Source of the DNA: Cognatundibacterium jejuense
GTDB taxonomy: Bacteria > Pseudomonadota > Gammaproteobacteria > Burkholderiales > Burkholderiaceae_D
Reading direction: 5' to 3'
DNA length: 64,000 bases
Assembly (NCBI RefSeq): GCF_014284255.1
Contig: NZ_JACOFV010000004.1
Location: forward strand, 185,101-249,100
This document shows, one piece after another, positions 39,033 through 47,184 of the stretch (the first letter of the stretch is position 1; every line of letters starts with the position of its first letter). A program made the position numbers and the translations under genes. Below the pieces are notes generated by a model. It saw only the letters and a program-made list of their open reading frames with translations. It made no database searches and was not told where the DNA came from.

Positions 39033-39062
39033 ATTCCCCTGATCAACGATGATCAGGGGAAT
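39033..39062 (-). terminator. Hairpin between fliC and flaG
   Basis: ATTCCCCTGATCA (39033-39045) pairs perfectly with TGATCAGGGGAAT (39050-39062) over 13 bp with a 4-base loop. No strong U-tract follows, so it may stabilise the fliC mRNA 3' end or only partly stop transcription before flaG. Confidence 0.65.
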
Positions 39063-39093
39063 GTTCTACTTCATTGGCTTTTTAAGCTATTAA

Positions 39094-40893
39094 TTAACGT
39101 AACAGAGCGAGAACGCCGTTAGGTTGTTGGTTAGCTTGAGCCAGAATCGCAGTACCAGCTTGTTGTAATACTTGAGCACGTGTCATATTTGCTGTTTCTG
39201 ACGCAAAGTCAGCATCTTGAATACGGCTACGAGATGCGGCTAAGTTTGTTTGTGAAGTCTGCAAACTAGTCACAGCTGAAGTAAAGCGGTTTTGGAATGC
39301 ACCCAATGATGCACGTGAACCATTGACTGAGGATAATGCTGCATCGATCGTCGCCAAGGCGGAGGTTGCACCTGAAGCACTGCTTAAATCAAGGGAGGAC
39401 AAGCCAGCACCAACCGTTGTTGTCGCTGTAACAGCAGTTAAACTCAAACCAACGCTAGTTGCTGCAGTACTTGCGCCTGCCGCTGTTGTTGTTGTTGCTG
39501 CTGCAAAACCCGAACCTGCAAGACCATTGGCAGTAGCAACTGTAGTGATTGAAGCGCCTGTTAATGAAGTAAGCTTGATGATACCAGCTGCGGATGTTGT
39601 GGCAGATACACCGGTTTTTGATGTAATGGCGTTGATTGCGTCTGCTACGTTTTGTCCCTGTTGGCTTAAAGTTGCGGCACCCTTGACTGCTCCAATGTCG
39701 AAACCATTAATTGTCAGGTCACCAGCAACAAGATTGGTTGATACTGTTGCTGCTGCGCCACCAACAACTTGGGTCTGAGCACCATTCGCTACTTGGATAC
39801 CATTAGAGTTAGTTGATGTGAGAGTTAACTTGGCGGCAATCGTAGTAACGCCGGCTGTAACAGCTGCAAAACCGGTAGTCAGACCAGTGTTGACATCATT
39901 TGCACCTGCATTCCCAGATTTTTCGATGGTAATATTTCTACCATCTGCTGCGTTCAAGCTTACAGCGCCACTTGTGGTGTCGTAGGTTGCTGTCACGCCA
40001 GATTGAGTTGATACTTTATTGATTGCAGCTGCAACGGCTGCGGCATGATCTGGTACTGCCGTACCACCTGCAATTGCGCCAATATCAACGCCATTAATTT
40101 TAATATCGCCAGCAGCAAGTGCAGCAAATGTAGTGGCTGTTGTACCGCCAATTACGTTCGCTTGAGCTGTCGCGGTGATGCCTGTGCTACCTGTCGATTG
40201 GTTGATTGCGGCAGCTTTTGCGATTGCACTACCAGTACCGTTTTTGAAGGAAACACCATCAGAAGCTGTTCCGCCGATACTTACACCATTGAGAACCAAG
40301 CTACCAGCGCCAACAGCGTCAGTGGCAGTTGCTGTACTAGCCAGAGATGATGTATAGCTAGAACCGGAGCCAACACCCAATGCACTTGATTTTGCGCTTG
40401 AGATTGTACCGATCGTGATTTGATCGTTAGAAGTACCGTTAGCGCCAACCTGGAAAGTTTGGTTAGAGAAAGAGCCATCCAACAAGTTAACGCCGTTGAA
40501 GTTTGATGTGCTAGCAACGCGGTTGATCTCTGAGATCAATTGGCTTGCTTCGTTATTCAGAGCCGCACGATCAGATGCGCTGTTTGTGCCATTGGCTGCT
40601 TGTACGGCCAAGTCACGAATACGTTGCAAGTTAGAACCGATTTGAGATAAGTCGCCCTCAGCAGTTTGCGCTAAAGAGATACCGTCGTTCGCGTTACGTG
40701 CAGCTTGGTTTTGACCGCCCAGCTGTGAAGTCATACGTTGAGAAATTGCCAGACCTGCAGCGTCATCTTTTGCAGAGTTAATACGCAAACCGGAAGACAG
40801 ACGTTGCATCGCAGTTTGCAGCGAAGATTGAGACGTGTTCAGGTTGTTTTGCGCAACCATCGATGCGATGTTGGTATTGATGAATGAAGACAT
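39094..40893 (-). CDS. fliC: Flagellin FliC, large form
   Basis: 599 residues with conserved ends: N-terminal D0/D1 (SSFINTNIASMVAQNNLNTS, LSSGLRINSAKDDAAGLAI) and C-terminal D1/D0 (FQNRFTSAVTSLQTSQTNLA, ending NQQPNGVLALLR). The central part (about 190-480) contains three related modules marked by LVLNGVSIGG, IKINGVDIGAI and LTINGFDIGAV, i.e. flagellin IN-type repeats. This surface region is very rich in Ala, Thr and Gly and poor in aromatic residues. AGGAG lies just upstream of the ATG. Export depends on FliS. Clearly a single full-length filament gene. Confidence 0.96.
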   Translation of the reverse strand: MSSFINTNIASMVAQNNLNTSQSSLQTAMQRLSSGLRINSAKDDAAGLAISQRMTSQLGGQNQAARNANDGISLAQTAEGDLSQIGSNLQRIRDLAVQAANGTNSASDRAALNNEASQLISEINRVASTSNFNGVNLLDGSFSNQTFQVGANGTSNDQITIGTISSAKSSALGVGSGSSYTSSLASTATATDAVGAGSLVLNGVSIGGTASDGVSFKNGTGSAIAKAAAINQSTGSTGITATAQANVIGGTTATTFAALAAGDIKINGVDIGAIAGGTAVPDHAAAVAAAINKVSTQSGVTATYDTTSGAVSLNAADGRNITIEKSGNAGANDVNTGLTTGFAAVTAGVTTIAAKLTLTSTNSNGIQVANGAQTQVVGGAAATVSTNLVAGDLTINGFDIGAVKGAATLSQQGQNVADAINAITSKTGVSATTSAAGIIKLTSLTGASITTVATANGLAGSGFAAATTTTAAGASTAATSVGLSLTAVTATTTVGAGLSSLDLSSASGATSALATIDAALSSVNGSRASLGAFQNRFTSAVTSLQTSQTNLAASRSRIQDADFASETANMTRAQVLQQAGTAILAQANQQPNGVLALLR

Positions 40894-41509
40894 TTTAATA
40901 CTCCTTGCCTAAGTTATTTAAATCGGGGTTTAAGCCTCAAACTTTGGTCTGTCCTGATGACTGTTGCACCGCCGTTGTTTAGGGTTACGGTCAAGTCTTA
41001 AAAACGTTTAGGACATTTCTGCAAATAAATATTATTTTTTTTGCTTAAGTTTTTAAATTTTCCCCGCTACACGGCAGCATTTTTAAATACTTTAGGGCTT
41101 AACGCACATTCTTTTATGGGTTCGTATTGACCTTTTTGGAAGGCATTGGCAACTTTTTAGTCGATGAATTACGGAGAGTGTTGCTTCTTAAACATCTGAG
41201 TCATGATTGTCTGGCAATGCATCCGCGGATGATATCTACCTTGAATTTAGTGTCCGTCATGTGGTTTGAACCCATTGTCCGATGAGCCATGTAAAATGAT
41301 CAGGCGGATGTAAACAGAAGTCGATATATTTGCGTATTATTGAATGTACTCTCAACAGTGTTCAACTGGAGAGATTATCTTTTGCAGTTGCCAAGAAGCT
41401 CGCTTTATTGAAGTATTCACGGAAAATTAATTCTTCGTTGGTAGGATCAAATTTCATGTACCCCACATGCAAGCGTGAAGGGATTTTTCTTTTAAGTAAT
41501 GCCGGCGGA
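40894..41509. other. Non-coding region upstream of fliC
   Basis: 616 bases without a supported gene, A/T-rich between 41025 and 41130. It contains the fliC leader and a candidate sigma-28 promoter. The part from about 41150 to 41500 is otherwise featureless; a 70-codon frame on the plus strand at its right edge overlaps the cyclase gene and shows no protein-like character. Confidence 0.5.
40984..41010 (-). promoter_or_regulatory. Candidate sigma-28 (FliA) promoter for fliC
   Basis: On the minus strand TAAA (41010-41007) is followed after exactly 15 bases by ACCGTAAC (40991-40984); the sigma-28 consensus is TAAA-N15-GCCGATAA. The -35 and spacing fit and the -10 shares only the CCG core and one A, so this is a tentative call supported by position about 90 bases before the fliC start. 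Confidence 0.35.
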
Positions 41510-43189
41510 CTAATCCGCCATCGCAACCCGATTTTTCCCTGACTGTTTCGCTGAATACATTGCTTTGTCCGCTCGTTTGATCAAGGCTTCTTGTGTCTCA
41601 CGTGGCGCGCGCAGTGCAACACCGGCGCTGAATGTGATGAATAAGCGTTTCTCATCAGCCGTAAAGAAGTGCTTAGTCAACTCGCGTTGCACTCTTACCA
41701 TTGCCTGCGATGCTTCCTCAAGTTGAGTTTCAGGCATGATAATGACAAACTCTTCGCCACCATAGCGTGCAATGACGTCAATAGAGCGCAGGGTTTGCTT
41801 TACGATACGTACCAGGTGTATCAGGGCCTCGTCACCCGCTGCATGTCCATGAGTGTCATTGAGTTTTTTGAAATTATCCAGATCCAATAGAGCGACGCAT
41901 AATGGCGTATTGCGACGGTCGGCGCGATCCGCTTCGCGTTCAAAAATATCATCCATGCCGCGGCGGTTCAAACTACCGGTTAATTGATCTTCGCGGACTA
42001 ACTCGCTCATTTGGGCAAGTTTGTTTTCGAGGTCTTTAATCTTGATTTCGGCTTCGACGACTTCTTTTTGTGCGGCAACAATGATGTCGCGTGATCTGAC
42101 GGCCTCAGATTGAACGGTACGTGTTTCTTCCAGAATATTGCCAATGATGCGGCTCACCTGACCGGTATCTTTCGCTGTGCTAATCTCAATCGCGTAATCA
42201 TCCATTTTGTGCTGATACGCATCGGTGCTGTGAACCATGACGTCAAGTCTGTCGACGAACGCTGTCATCATGTTTTTGACTGAATTTTTCGATTCAACCA
42301 ATGTGTTTTTGAGTGCACCTTGCTTGTAGATAACTTCTTTAAGGCTACGCGTCGCTTCTTGCAATGCCCGGTGGTCGATAGGGCCTGCAATCAAATTTTG
42401 TACGACTTCAATCTGGCCTCGCAGCCAATTGTCATTGTCAAGTAAGTCGTGAATGTTGGACAGGAGCAAATGAAATAGTCGCAACAGCAATTCTTGTTGT
42501 TCTGCGCTATCGCCACTTTGTAGTTCGATTTGGAAGCACAATTGCTTGAGGCGTGAAGCCAATAGATTGAACGAACTCTCTGATTCAGCTTCTTTTACTG
42601 CCATTCCTAGTGCTTCAGATTCACTAGCCAGAGCGGGTGAGGTCGGTTTTAGTACGGCACATAGTGCGAGGGATAAAGTCCGGTAGAGAAGATCCTTGAG
42701 CAATTTTTGACGTGGGTCATCGACAGACGGTAAATCAACTAAAGGGATAGAAGTACTATTGCTTGGCGGCGCCGGTATCGGATCTACCAGGCTCATTGTT
42801 TTTGGCGCGGGCGCTGCAGGTGGCGGCGGTGCCGTAATGTGCTCGGTTAAAAGCTCCAATGTTTTGCTGTATTCTTCCCAATTGCCGCTCTTTGCGGCAC
42901 GACTAAAACGATAGCCAAAGGTTGAAAGTTCTCCTTTGGAATTTTGCAGACTTGTCGCAAAGCTAGATAGCAAGTTTTCTGCCGCAGACGGCTCAGCGGC
43001 AACTGGATCATCGATTTTTGCAGGTGAAATTGCATTTTGACTGGTAGTCGTGATTCCCGCAATTTCATTATATAGTTTCTGATATGCATCAGGCGTTGGC
43101 GCAACTCGCTGTATTGCCAATTGACGAAACGTTTCACGAGCAATATCAGTTGGACTTTTAAGTTGCGGGTTATTCGGTTTGTTTGACAT
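41510..43189 (-). CDS. Diguanylate cyclase (GGDEF domain)
   Basis: 559 residues. An N-terminal helical region begins SPTDIARETFRQLAIQRVAP, with a Pro/Ala-rich linker near 120-145 and a coiled-coil region (about 310-395, KEVVEAEIKIKDLENKLAQM). The C-terminal GGDEF domain (about 400-555) has the active-site loop GGEEF (477-481) and an intact inhibitory I-site RSID (468-471), five residues before it. It should make c-di-GMP from GTP with product inhibition. No membrane segment is seen. It follows a response-regulator gene by 28 bases on the same strand. The stop codon sits in the loop of a small perfect hairpin (41504-41519). Confidence 0.93.
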   Translation of the reverse strand: MSNKPNNPQLKSPTDIARETFRQLAIQRVAPTPDAYQKLYNEIAGITTTSQNAISPAKIDDPVAAEPSAAENLLSSFATSLQNSKGELSTFGYRFSRAAKSGNWEEYSKTLELLTEHITAPPPPAAPAPKTMSLVDPIPAPPSNSTSIPLVDLPSVDDPRQKLLKDLLYRTLSLALCAVLKPTSPALASESEALGMAVKEAESESSFNLLASRLKQLCFQIELQSGDSAEQQELLLRLFHLLLSNIHDLLDNDNWLRGQIEVVQNLIAGPIDHRALQEATRSLKEVIYKQGALKNTLVESKNSVKNMMTAFVDRLDVMVHSTDAYQHKMDDYAIEISTAKDTGQVSRIIGNILEETRTVQSEAVRSRDIIVAAQKEVVEAEIKIKDLENKLAQMSELVREDQLTGSLNRRGMDDIFEREADRADRRNTPLCVALLDLDNFKKLNDTHGHAAGDEALIHLVRIVKQTLRSIDVIARYGGEEFVIIMPETQLEEASQAMVRVQRELTKHFFTADEKRLFITFSAGVALRAPRETQEALIKRADKAMYSAKQSGKNRVAMAD

Positions 43190-43217
43190 TTTGCGCCGCC
43201 AGCTAAGGTTGATGCAT

Positions 43218-43865
43218 CTAGTCTACCAGCTGATTCTTAATTGCGTAATGTGTAAGCTCTGCGTTGTGACGTAATTTCATCTTTAAGAGAATTCTTGAGC
43301 GATATTCGCTAATGGTTTTTACAGATAAAGACAAATCTTTGGCAATATCGCTAACTGATTTCCCTGAGGCAATCATCGTCATCGTTTGGAACTCGCGATC
43401 AGATAAAGTTTTGTGTAACGCGTCTTCATGCTCCTGATTCAGGTTGTTAGCTAATTCTTGAGCCAATTGTGGACTGATATATTTAAGACCGCTTGCGACC
43501 TGGCGAATCGCATTTACAAGGTCTTCTTTGCTGCATTGTTTGTTCAAATATCCCGAGGCGCCAGCTTTGAGTGATCGAATTGCATATTGATCTTCACGAT
43601 AGATCGAAAACATAAGCACTTGAACTTCAGGTTTCTCGGCTTTGATCTGCTTTAACACTTCGATGCCGTTTTTGTCACCTAAAGCGATGTCAAGCAGCAT
43701 CACTTTATAATCGTGTTGTCGTGACAAGCGGATAGCATCGAGCCCCGATCCTGTCTCAGCCACCACGCCAATATCTTGCGTAGCGCTGATAATACTTTTA
43801 ATGCCTTCCCTTACCACTGTATGGTCGTCGACCACGATGAGTTTAATCGAAGAAAATTCGGTCAT
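43218..43865 (-). CDS. Two-component response regulator, NarL/FixJ (LuxR-HTH) family
   Basis: 215 residues from ATG 43865 (MTEFSSIKLIVVDDHTVV). The receiver domain (about 6-125) has the acidic pair DD, the phospho-acceptor Asp in VMLLDIALGDKNG (about 56-60) and the conserved Lys in LNKQCSKEDL. The C-terminal LuxR HTH (about 148-212) has LSDREFQTMTMIASGKSVSD and LSLSVKTISEYRSRILLK. No histidine kinase is encoded nearby. It is likely co-transcribed with the diguanylate cyclase. The target genes are unknown. Confidence 0.93.
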   Translation of the reverse strand: MTEFSSIKLIVVDDHTVVREGIKSIISATQDIGVVAETGSGLDAIRLSRQHDYKVMLLDIALGDKNGIEVLKQIKAEKPEVQVLMFSIYREDQYAIRSLKAGASGYLNKQCSKEDLVNAIRQVASGLKYISPQLAQELANNLNQEHEDALHKTLSDREFQTMTMIASGKSVSDIAKDLSLSVKTISEYRSRILLKMKLRHNAELTHYAIKNQLVD

Positions 43866-44163
43866 GCACAATTCCATTTCTATGTCATATCAGTACTGTG
43901 GCATACAATGTGCCTGCCGCACTATATCTTGAATGTCCCTAGAGTAATGCCGATCTTTTTATGATTCAGCAATCTTCGTTTTTTTTTACTCATTTGCTTC
44001 GTCATAATAAAATTATCTGGCATTAGCTCTCTGCCTATACAAATGATGATGTTTTTCATTTCCTAGCATAGGTGAAGCTCAAAAAACATTATTCTATAAG
44101 GGATGCTATAGATACGGTGAGAAGATGCGAATTTATTTGATCTGCTTGAATAGAATGTAAAAA

Positions 44164-44712
44164 ATGAGTAAAGCGTTTGTTAAAGAATCAGAGTCGGACG
44201 ACGAAGATGATGTTTCTGCACCGGCAATACCTGCTGGGGCAAAAAACTATATGACACCTCAAGGCCATCAATCCATGAAGGAAGAATTTTTGCGCTTGAT
44301 TGATGTTGAGCGTCCGGAGGTCGTTAATATTGTCTCTTGGGCCGCCTCAAACGGTGATCGCTCAGAAAACGGTGATTATATTTATGGAAAACGACGTTTG
44401 AGAGAAATAGATCGGCGTATTCGTTTTTTGAGTAAACGCCTTGATATTGCTGAAGTTGTTGATCCGCGTGTGCATCATGGGTCGGATCAGGTTTTTTTTG
44501 GCGCTACTGTGGTTTATGAGAATTTGAATGGGGATGAAGTGACTATTACCATCGTCGGTGTGGATGAATTTGACCCATTGCAAGGTCGTATCAGCTGGAT
44601 CGCGCCAGTCGCCAGAGCACTGACAAAAAGCAGGATTGGTGATACGGTGATTCTTAAGACGCCCAACGGTGTTGATGAGCTGACGATACTTGATGTGATC
44701 TATCCGGAATAA
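44164..44712 (+). CDS. greB: Transcription elongation factor GreB
   Basis: 182 residues. An acidic N-terminal extension (ESESDDEDDVSAP, residues 8-20) precedes the standard Gre fold: MTPQGHQSMKEEFLRLI, coiled-coil tip with NGDRSENGDYIYGKRRLRE (the family's DxxE acidic tip equivalent), then the FKBP-like C-terminal domain ending LTILDVIYPE. GreB stimulates transcript cleavage by backtracked RNA polymerase. It differs from the GreA at 56689 in its YGKRRLREID motif. About 300 non-coding bases separate it from the divergent response-regulator gene. Confidence 0.92.
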   Translation: MSKAFVKESESDDEDDVSAPAIPAGAKNYMTPQGHQSMKEEFLRLIDVERPEVVNIVSWAASNGDRSENGDYIYGKRRLREIDRRIRFLSKRLDIAEVVDPRVHHGSDQVFFGATVVYENLNGDEVTITIVGVDEFDPLQGRISWIAPVARALTKSRIGDTVILKTPNGVDELTILDVIYPE

Positions 44713-44838
44713 GCGAATACTAGGCTATTCTGCCATGATGTCTGATCGGAGCGTTGCAGGTTGGGCTGATGCTTGTCATCGGCGTGTCGCTTATTTCAGG
44801 CATCTTGTTGTGCATGCTGTTAAATTTTGGTGAACGCT

Positions 44839-46200
44839 ATGGCACTTAATTCGATGCTCATTAACCATCCGCTGCGCATTCCTCTCGCTGCTGAAGTGCA
44901 TTCCAGACCATCTTTGCGTTTGCAGTCGCCAGAAATGCTGACGCATATCGCAGTATTTGCGCGCAGTGATGCCAAAATTGCAGGGGATAATGCTGAAACG
45001 CAATTGTCGATATTGGCTGATTTCTGTCAATATTTTGGTGTCGCTTGTCCTGGCGTGGAGGCAAAATATTTTTTCCATGATTTTGGTCACTTTCGATTGA
45101 AATGGGAGTGCCATACGGAATTTGCTACCTATTCTTTTTTGGAAAATGGTGCTGAAGAGCTCCAAGGGGTGAGTAAGTCGGTTTTTAGCGTGGATGGATT
45201 CGAAAAAAATCCCTTGCGCCACGTGCCCCAACAATGGTTGTCAGCCCTTGATGGTAAAGTCATGGTTGCTGCACACATCGCTTTATTACCCGCCCAATTA
45301 TATGGGCGCGGAGACGCGGCTGCGATGCGTAGTGTTTTTGACGGTGCGTTATTGGTCGGTAGCGAAGTCATTTCTCGTGGCGAAGTCTGGACAGATTTTT
45401 TAATTAAGGCGGATGGTTTTAGTCGCTTTATTGTCAAAGATTTTGGTTTTCTTGAGCAGCAACCTGGTCGTATCGTACAAAGAATTTTAGAAATTGAAAC
45501 TTATCGGATGATGGCTTTGCTCGGCTTGCCTCAGGCGCAAGCGGCGGTGCCAGTTTTAAATAGCATAGAAAATGAATTGGTAAAGTTGACCTCTGATATG
45601 GTTGTAAGAGGTGGTGTAGACGGACTTGGTGAATTGTCTGATACCGATGCCGAACAAGATGTGCTGCGACAAATCATAGGTCTTGCTGCTCGGCTTGAAA
45701 AATTAGCGCTGGAAAATAGCTACCGTTTTTCTGCTTCTAAAGCTTATTTTAGTCTGGTCAATGCACGCATTGAAGAGTTGAGGGAAGTTCGGATTGAAGG
45801 CATTCCAACGATTGCCGAGTTTATGGATAGGCGTCTTGCTCCGGCGATGCAAACTTGCGAGTCCGTCGTCCACAGGCAAGAAGCATTGGCGGCAAGGATA
45901 GCCCATACCAATGATTTATTGCGCACTCGGGTTGGGATTGTTCAGGAGCAGCAAAACCGGAGAATATTGCAAAGTTTAAATTTACGCGCTGCCCAACAGC
46001 TAAGGCTGCAGCAAGCCGTTGAAGGTTTGTCTGTTGCTGCCATTAGTTATTATCTCGCGGGTTTGGTGCTTTATTTGGGCAAAGGCTTAAAAGCGATCGG
46101 GGTTGCGCTCAATCCAGAGTTGGTGACGGGATTGTTGATTCCTGTGATTGCTGTTGCTGTGTGGTTAAATTTGCGGCGTATGCATAAAAAATTAAATTAG
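44839..46200 (+). CDS. DUF3422 family membrane protein
   Basis: 453 residues from ATG 44839; in-frame TTG and GTG codons lie just upstream. The N-terminal signature HPLRIPLAAEVHSRPSLRL is diagnostic of DUF3422. A predicted coiled-coil segment (about 340-395) precedes two C-terminal hydrophobic helices (about 399-418 and 424-442, LVTGLLIPVIAVAVWLNL), so the protein is probably anchored at the inner membrane with a large cytoplasmic part. No biochemical function is established for the family as far as I know. Neighbours (greB, Sel1 lipoprotein) give no hint. Confidence 0.85.
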   Translation: MALNSMLINHPLRIPLAAEVHSRPSLRLQSPEMLTHIAVFARSDAKIAGDNAETQLSILADFCQYFGVACPGVEAKYFFHDFGHFRLKWECHTEFATYSFLENGAEELQGVSKSVFSVDGFEKNPLRHVPQQWLSALDGKVMVAAHIALLPAQLYGRGDAAAMRSVFDGALLVGSEVISRGEVWTDFLIKADGFSRFIVKDFGFLEQQPGRIVQRILEIETYRMMALLGLPQAQAAVPVLNSIENELVKLTSDMVVRGGVDGLGELSDTDAEQDVLRQIIGLAARLEKLALENSYRFSASKAYFSLVNARIEELREVRIEGIPTIAEFMDRRLAPAMQTCESVVHRQEALAARIAHTNDLLRTRVGIVQEQQNRRILQSLNLRAAQQLRLQQAVEGLSVAAISYYLAGLVLYLGKGLKAIGVALNPELVTGLLIPVIAVAVWLNLRRMHKKLN

Positions 46201-46295
46201 AACGATGAACCGCTTCAATTTGAACATTGCCAGATCTCAATTTGATTGGGTTGCGGATAGGATTGAAGGGTTCTGAAATCAGGCGCCAATTTTCC

Positions 46296-46319
46296 ATCAG
46301 ATTATCAGATTATCAGATT
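46296..46319. repeat. Three tandem copies of ATCAGATT
   Basis: A perfect 8-bp unit repeats three times between the convergent DUF3422 and Sel1 genes, followed by a degenerate copy. It is non-coding on both strands. Confidence 0.7.
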
Positions 46320-46347
46320 GTTAAATTATTAGATTGACGTGGTGTAA

Positions 46348-47088
46348 TTATTGATATTGATTCCAGTGCATCTTGCGTTCGTCATTTGCTTCTTTGAGTA
46401 AATGGCGAGCGTGATCTTTTTCAGCTTCGGTCGCATTTGCTTTATCAGTCAATTCCATGGCTAACGCTTGAATAGCTGGTGGGAAATCTCCTTTTGCTGA
46501 AAGCTCTAACCAATGATGAGCAAGGGCAGGGTCTTTAGTAATACCTTCTCCACGAGTATAGGCGTTTGAGAGTAAAAACATGGCTTGTGCGTTGCCTTGT
46601 TCGCTTGCTACCTGTAACCAATGTATCGATTGTTCCAAATTAAGCGGTACGCCTTCCCCATATTTACACATGCGAGATAGCATGAAGCTTGCTTTATCAT
46701 TATTTTGGCGCGATGCGCCTGCGTACCATTTCCACGCTTCAGTATAATTTTGCTTTAATCCTAATTTGGATTTGTAATTTGCTTCTGCGTAAAAGAATTG
46801 GGCGCCAGCGTCGCCACCTTCGGCTGCTTTTTTGAACCAATCAGCCGCTTCTTTTTGTTTGTCTTTATTTGCTGCAAGTGTTATCGCTAATTCTCTTTGC
46901 GCAATTGCGTTTCCTTGCATTGCCCAGGATGTCAACGTTCGGATCGCGTCTTGTTGCTGGCTCTGCAACGCTAGTATTCCCATGGATTCAATTTCAGCGT
47001 TAGTCGGATTTTGCTTGACTGGTGGGTTGCAGGCGCTGATTGTGAGTGGAATGAGTATTAAAGCTATTAAATGTAAAATTGTTTGCAT
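46348..47088 (-). CDS. Sel1-repeat lipoprotein
   Basis: 246 residues from ATG 47088 (MQTILHLIALILIPLTISAC); the upstream frame adds an unlikely 19 residues. The lipobox ISAC places it in the envelope. At least four Sel1-type TPR-like repeats follow (e.g. AAEGGDAGAQFFYAEANY, LEQSIHWLQVASEQGNAQAM, LSNAYTRGEGITKDPALAHH). Sel1 proteins are protein-interaction scaffolds; the partner is not evident. It lies downstream of the cpdB-like gene on the same strand but behind a terminator. Confidence 0.83.
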   Translation of the reverse strand: MQTILHLIALILIPLTISACNPPVKQNPTNAEIESMGILALQSQQQDAIRTLTSWAMQGNAIAQRELAITLAANKDKQKEAADWFKKAAEGGDAGAQFFYAEANYKSKLGLKQNYTEAWKWYAGASRQNNDKASFMLSRMCKYGEGVPLNLEQSIHWLQVASEQGNAQAMFLLSNAYTRGEGITKDPALAHHWLELSAKGDFPPAIQALAMELTDKANATEAEKDHARHLLKEANDERKMHWNQYQ

Positions 47089-47107
47089 TATCTGTAGAAC
47101 TAAAATA

Positions 47108-47137
47108 AGCGTGCCCTCAAATAAATGAGAGCACGCT
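47108..47137 (-). terminator. Terminator downstream of the cpdB-like gene
   Basis: On the minus strand AGCGTGC...GCACGCT (7 bp) plus a 4-bp inner stem with one mismatch, followed by TTATTTTA. It separates the nucleotidase gene from the Sel1 gene. Confidence 0.75.
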
Positions 47138-47184
47138 ATGATCACTCAATTTAAGTCATGAGCAGAGTACAGTCTTTTTTAAGC

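Noticed and set aside
41330..41542. 70-codon plus-strand frame upstream of fliC
   Set aside because: It overlaps the end of the cyclase gene, has no SD and no protein-like features.
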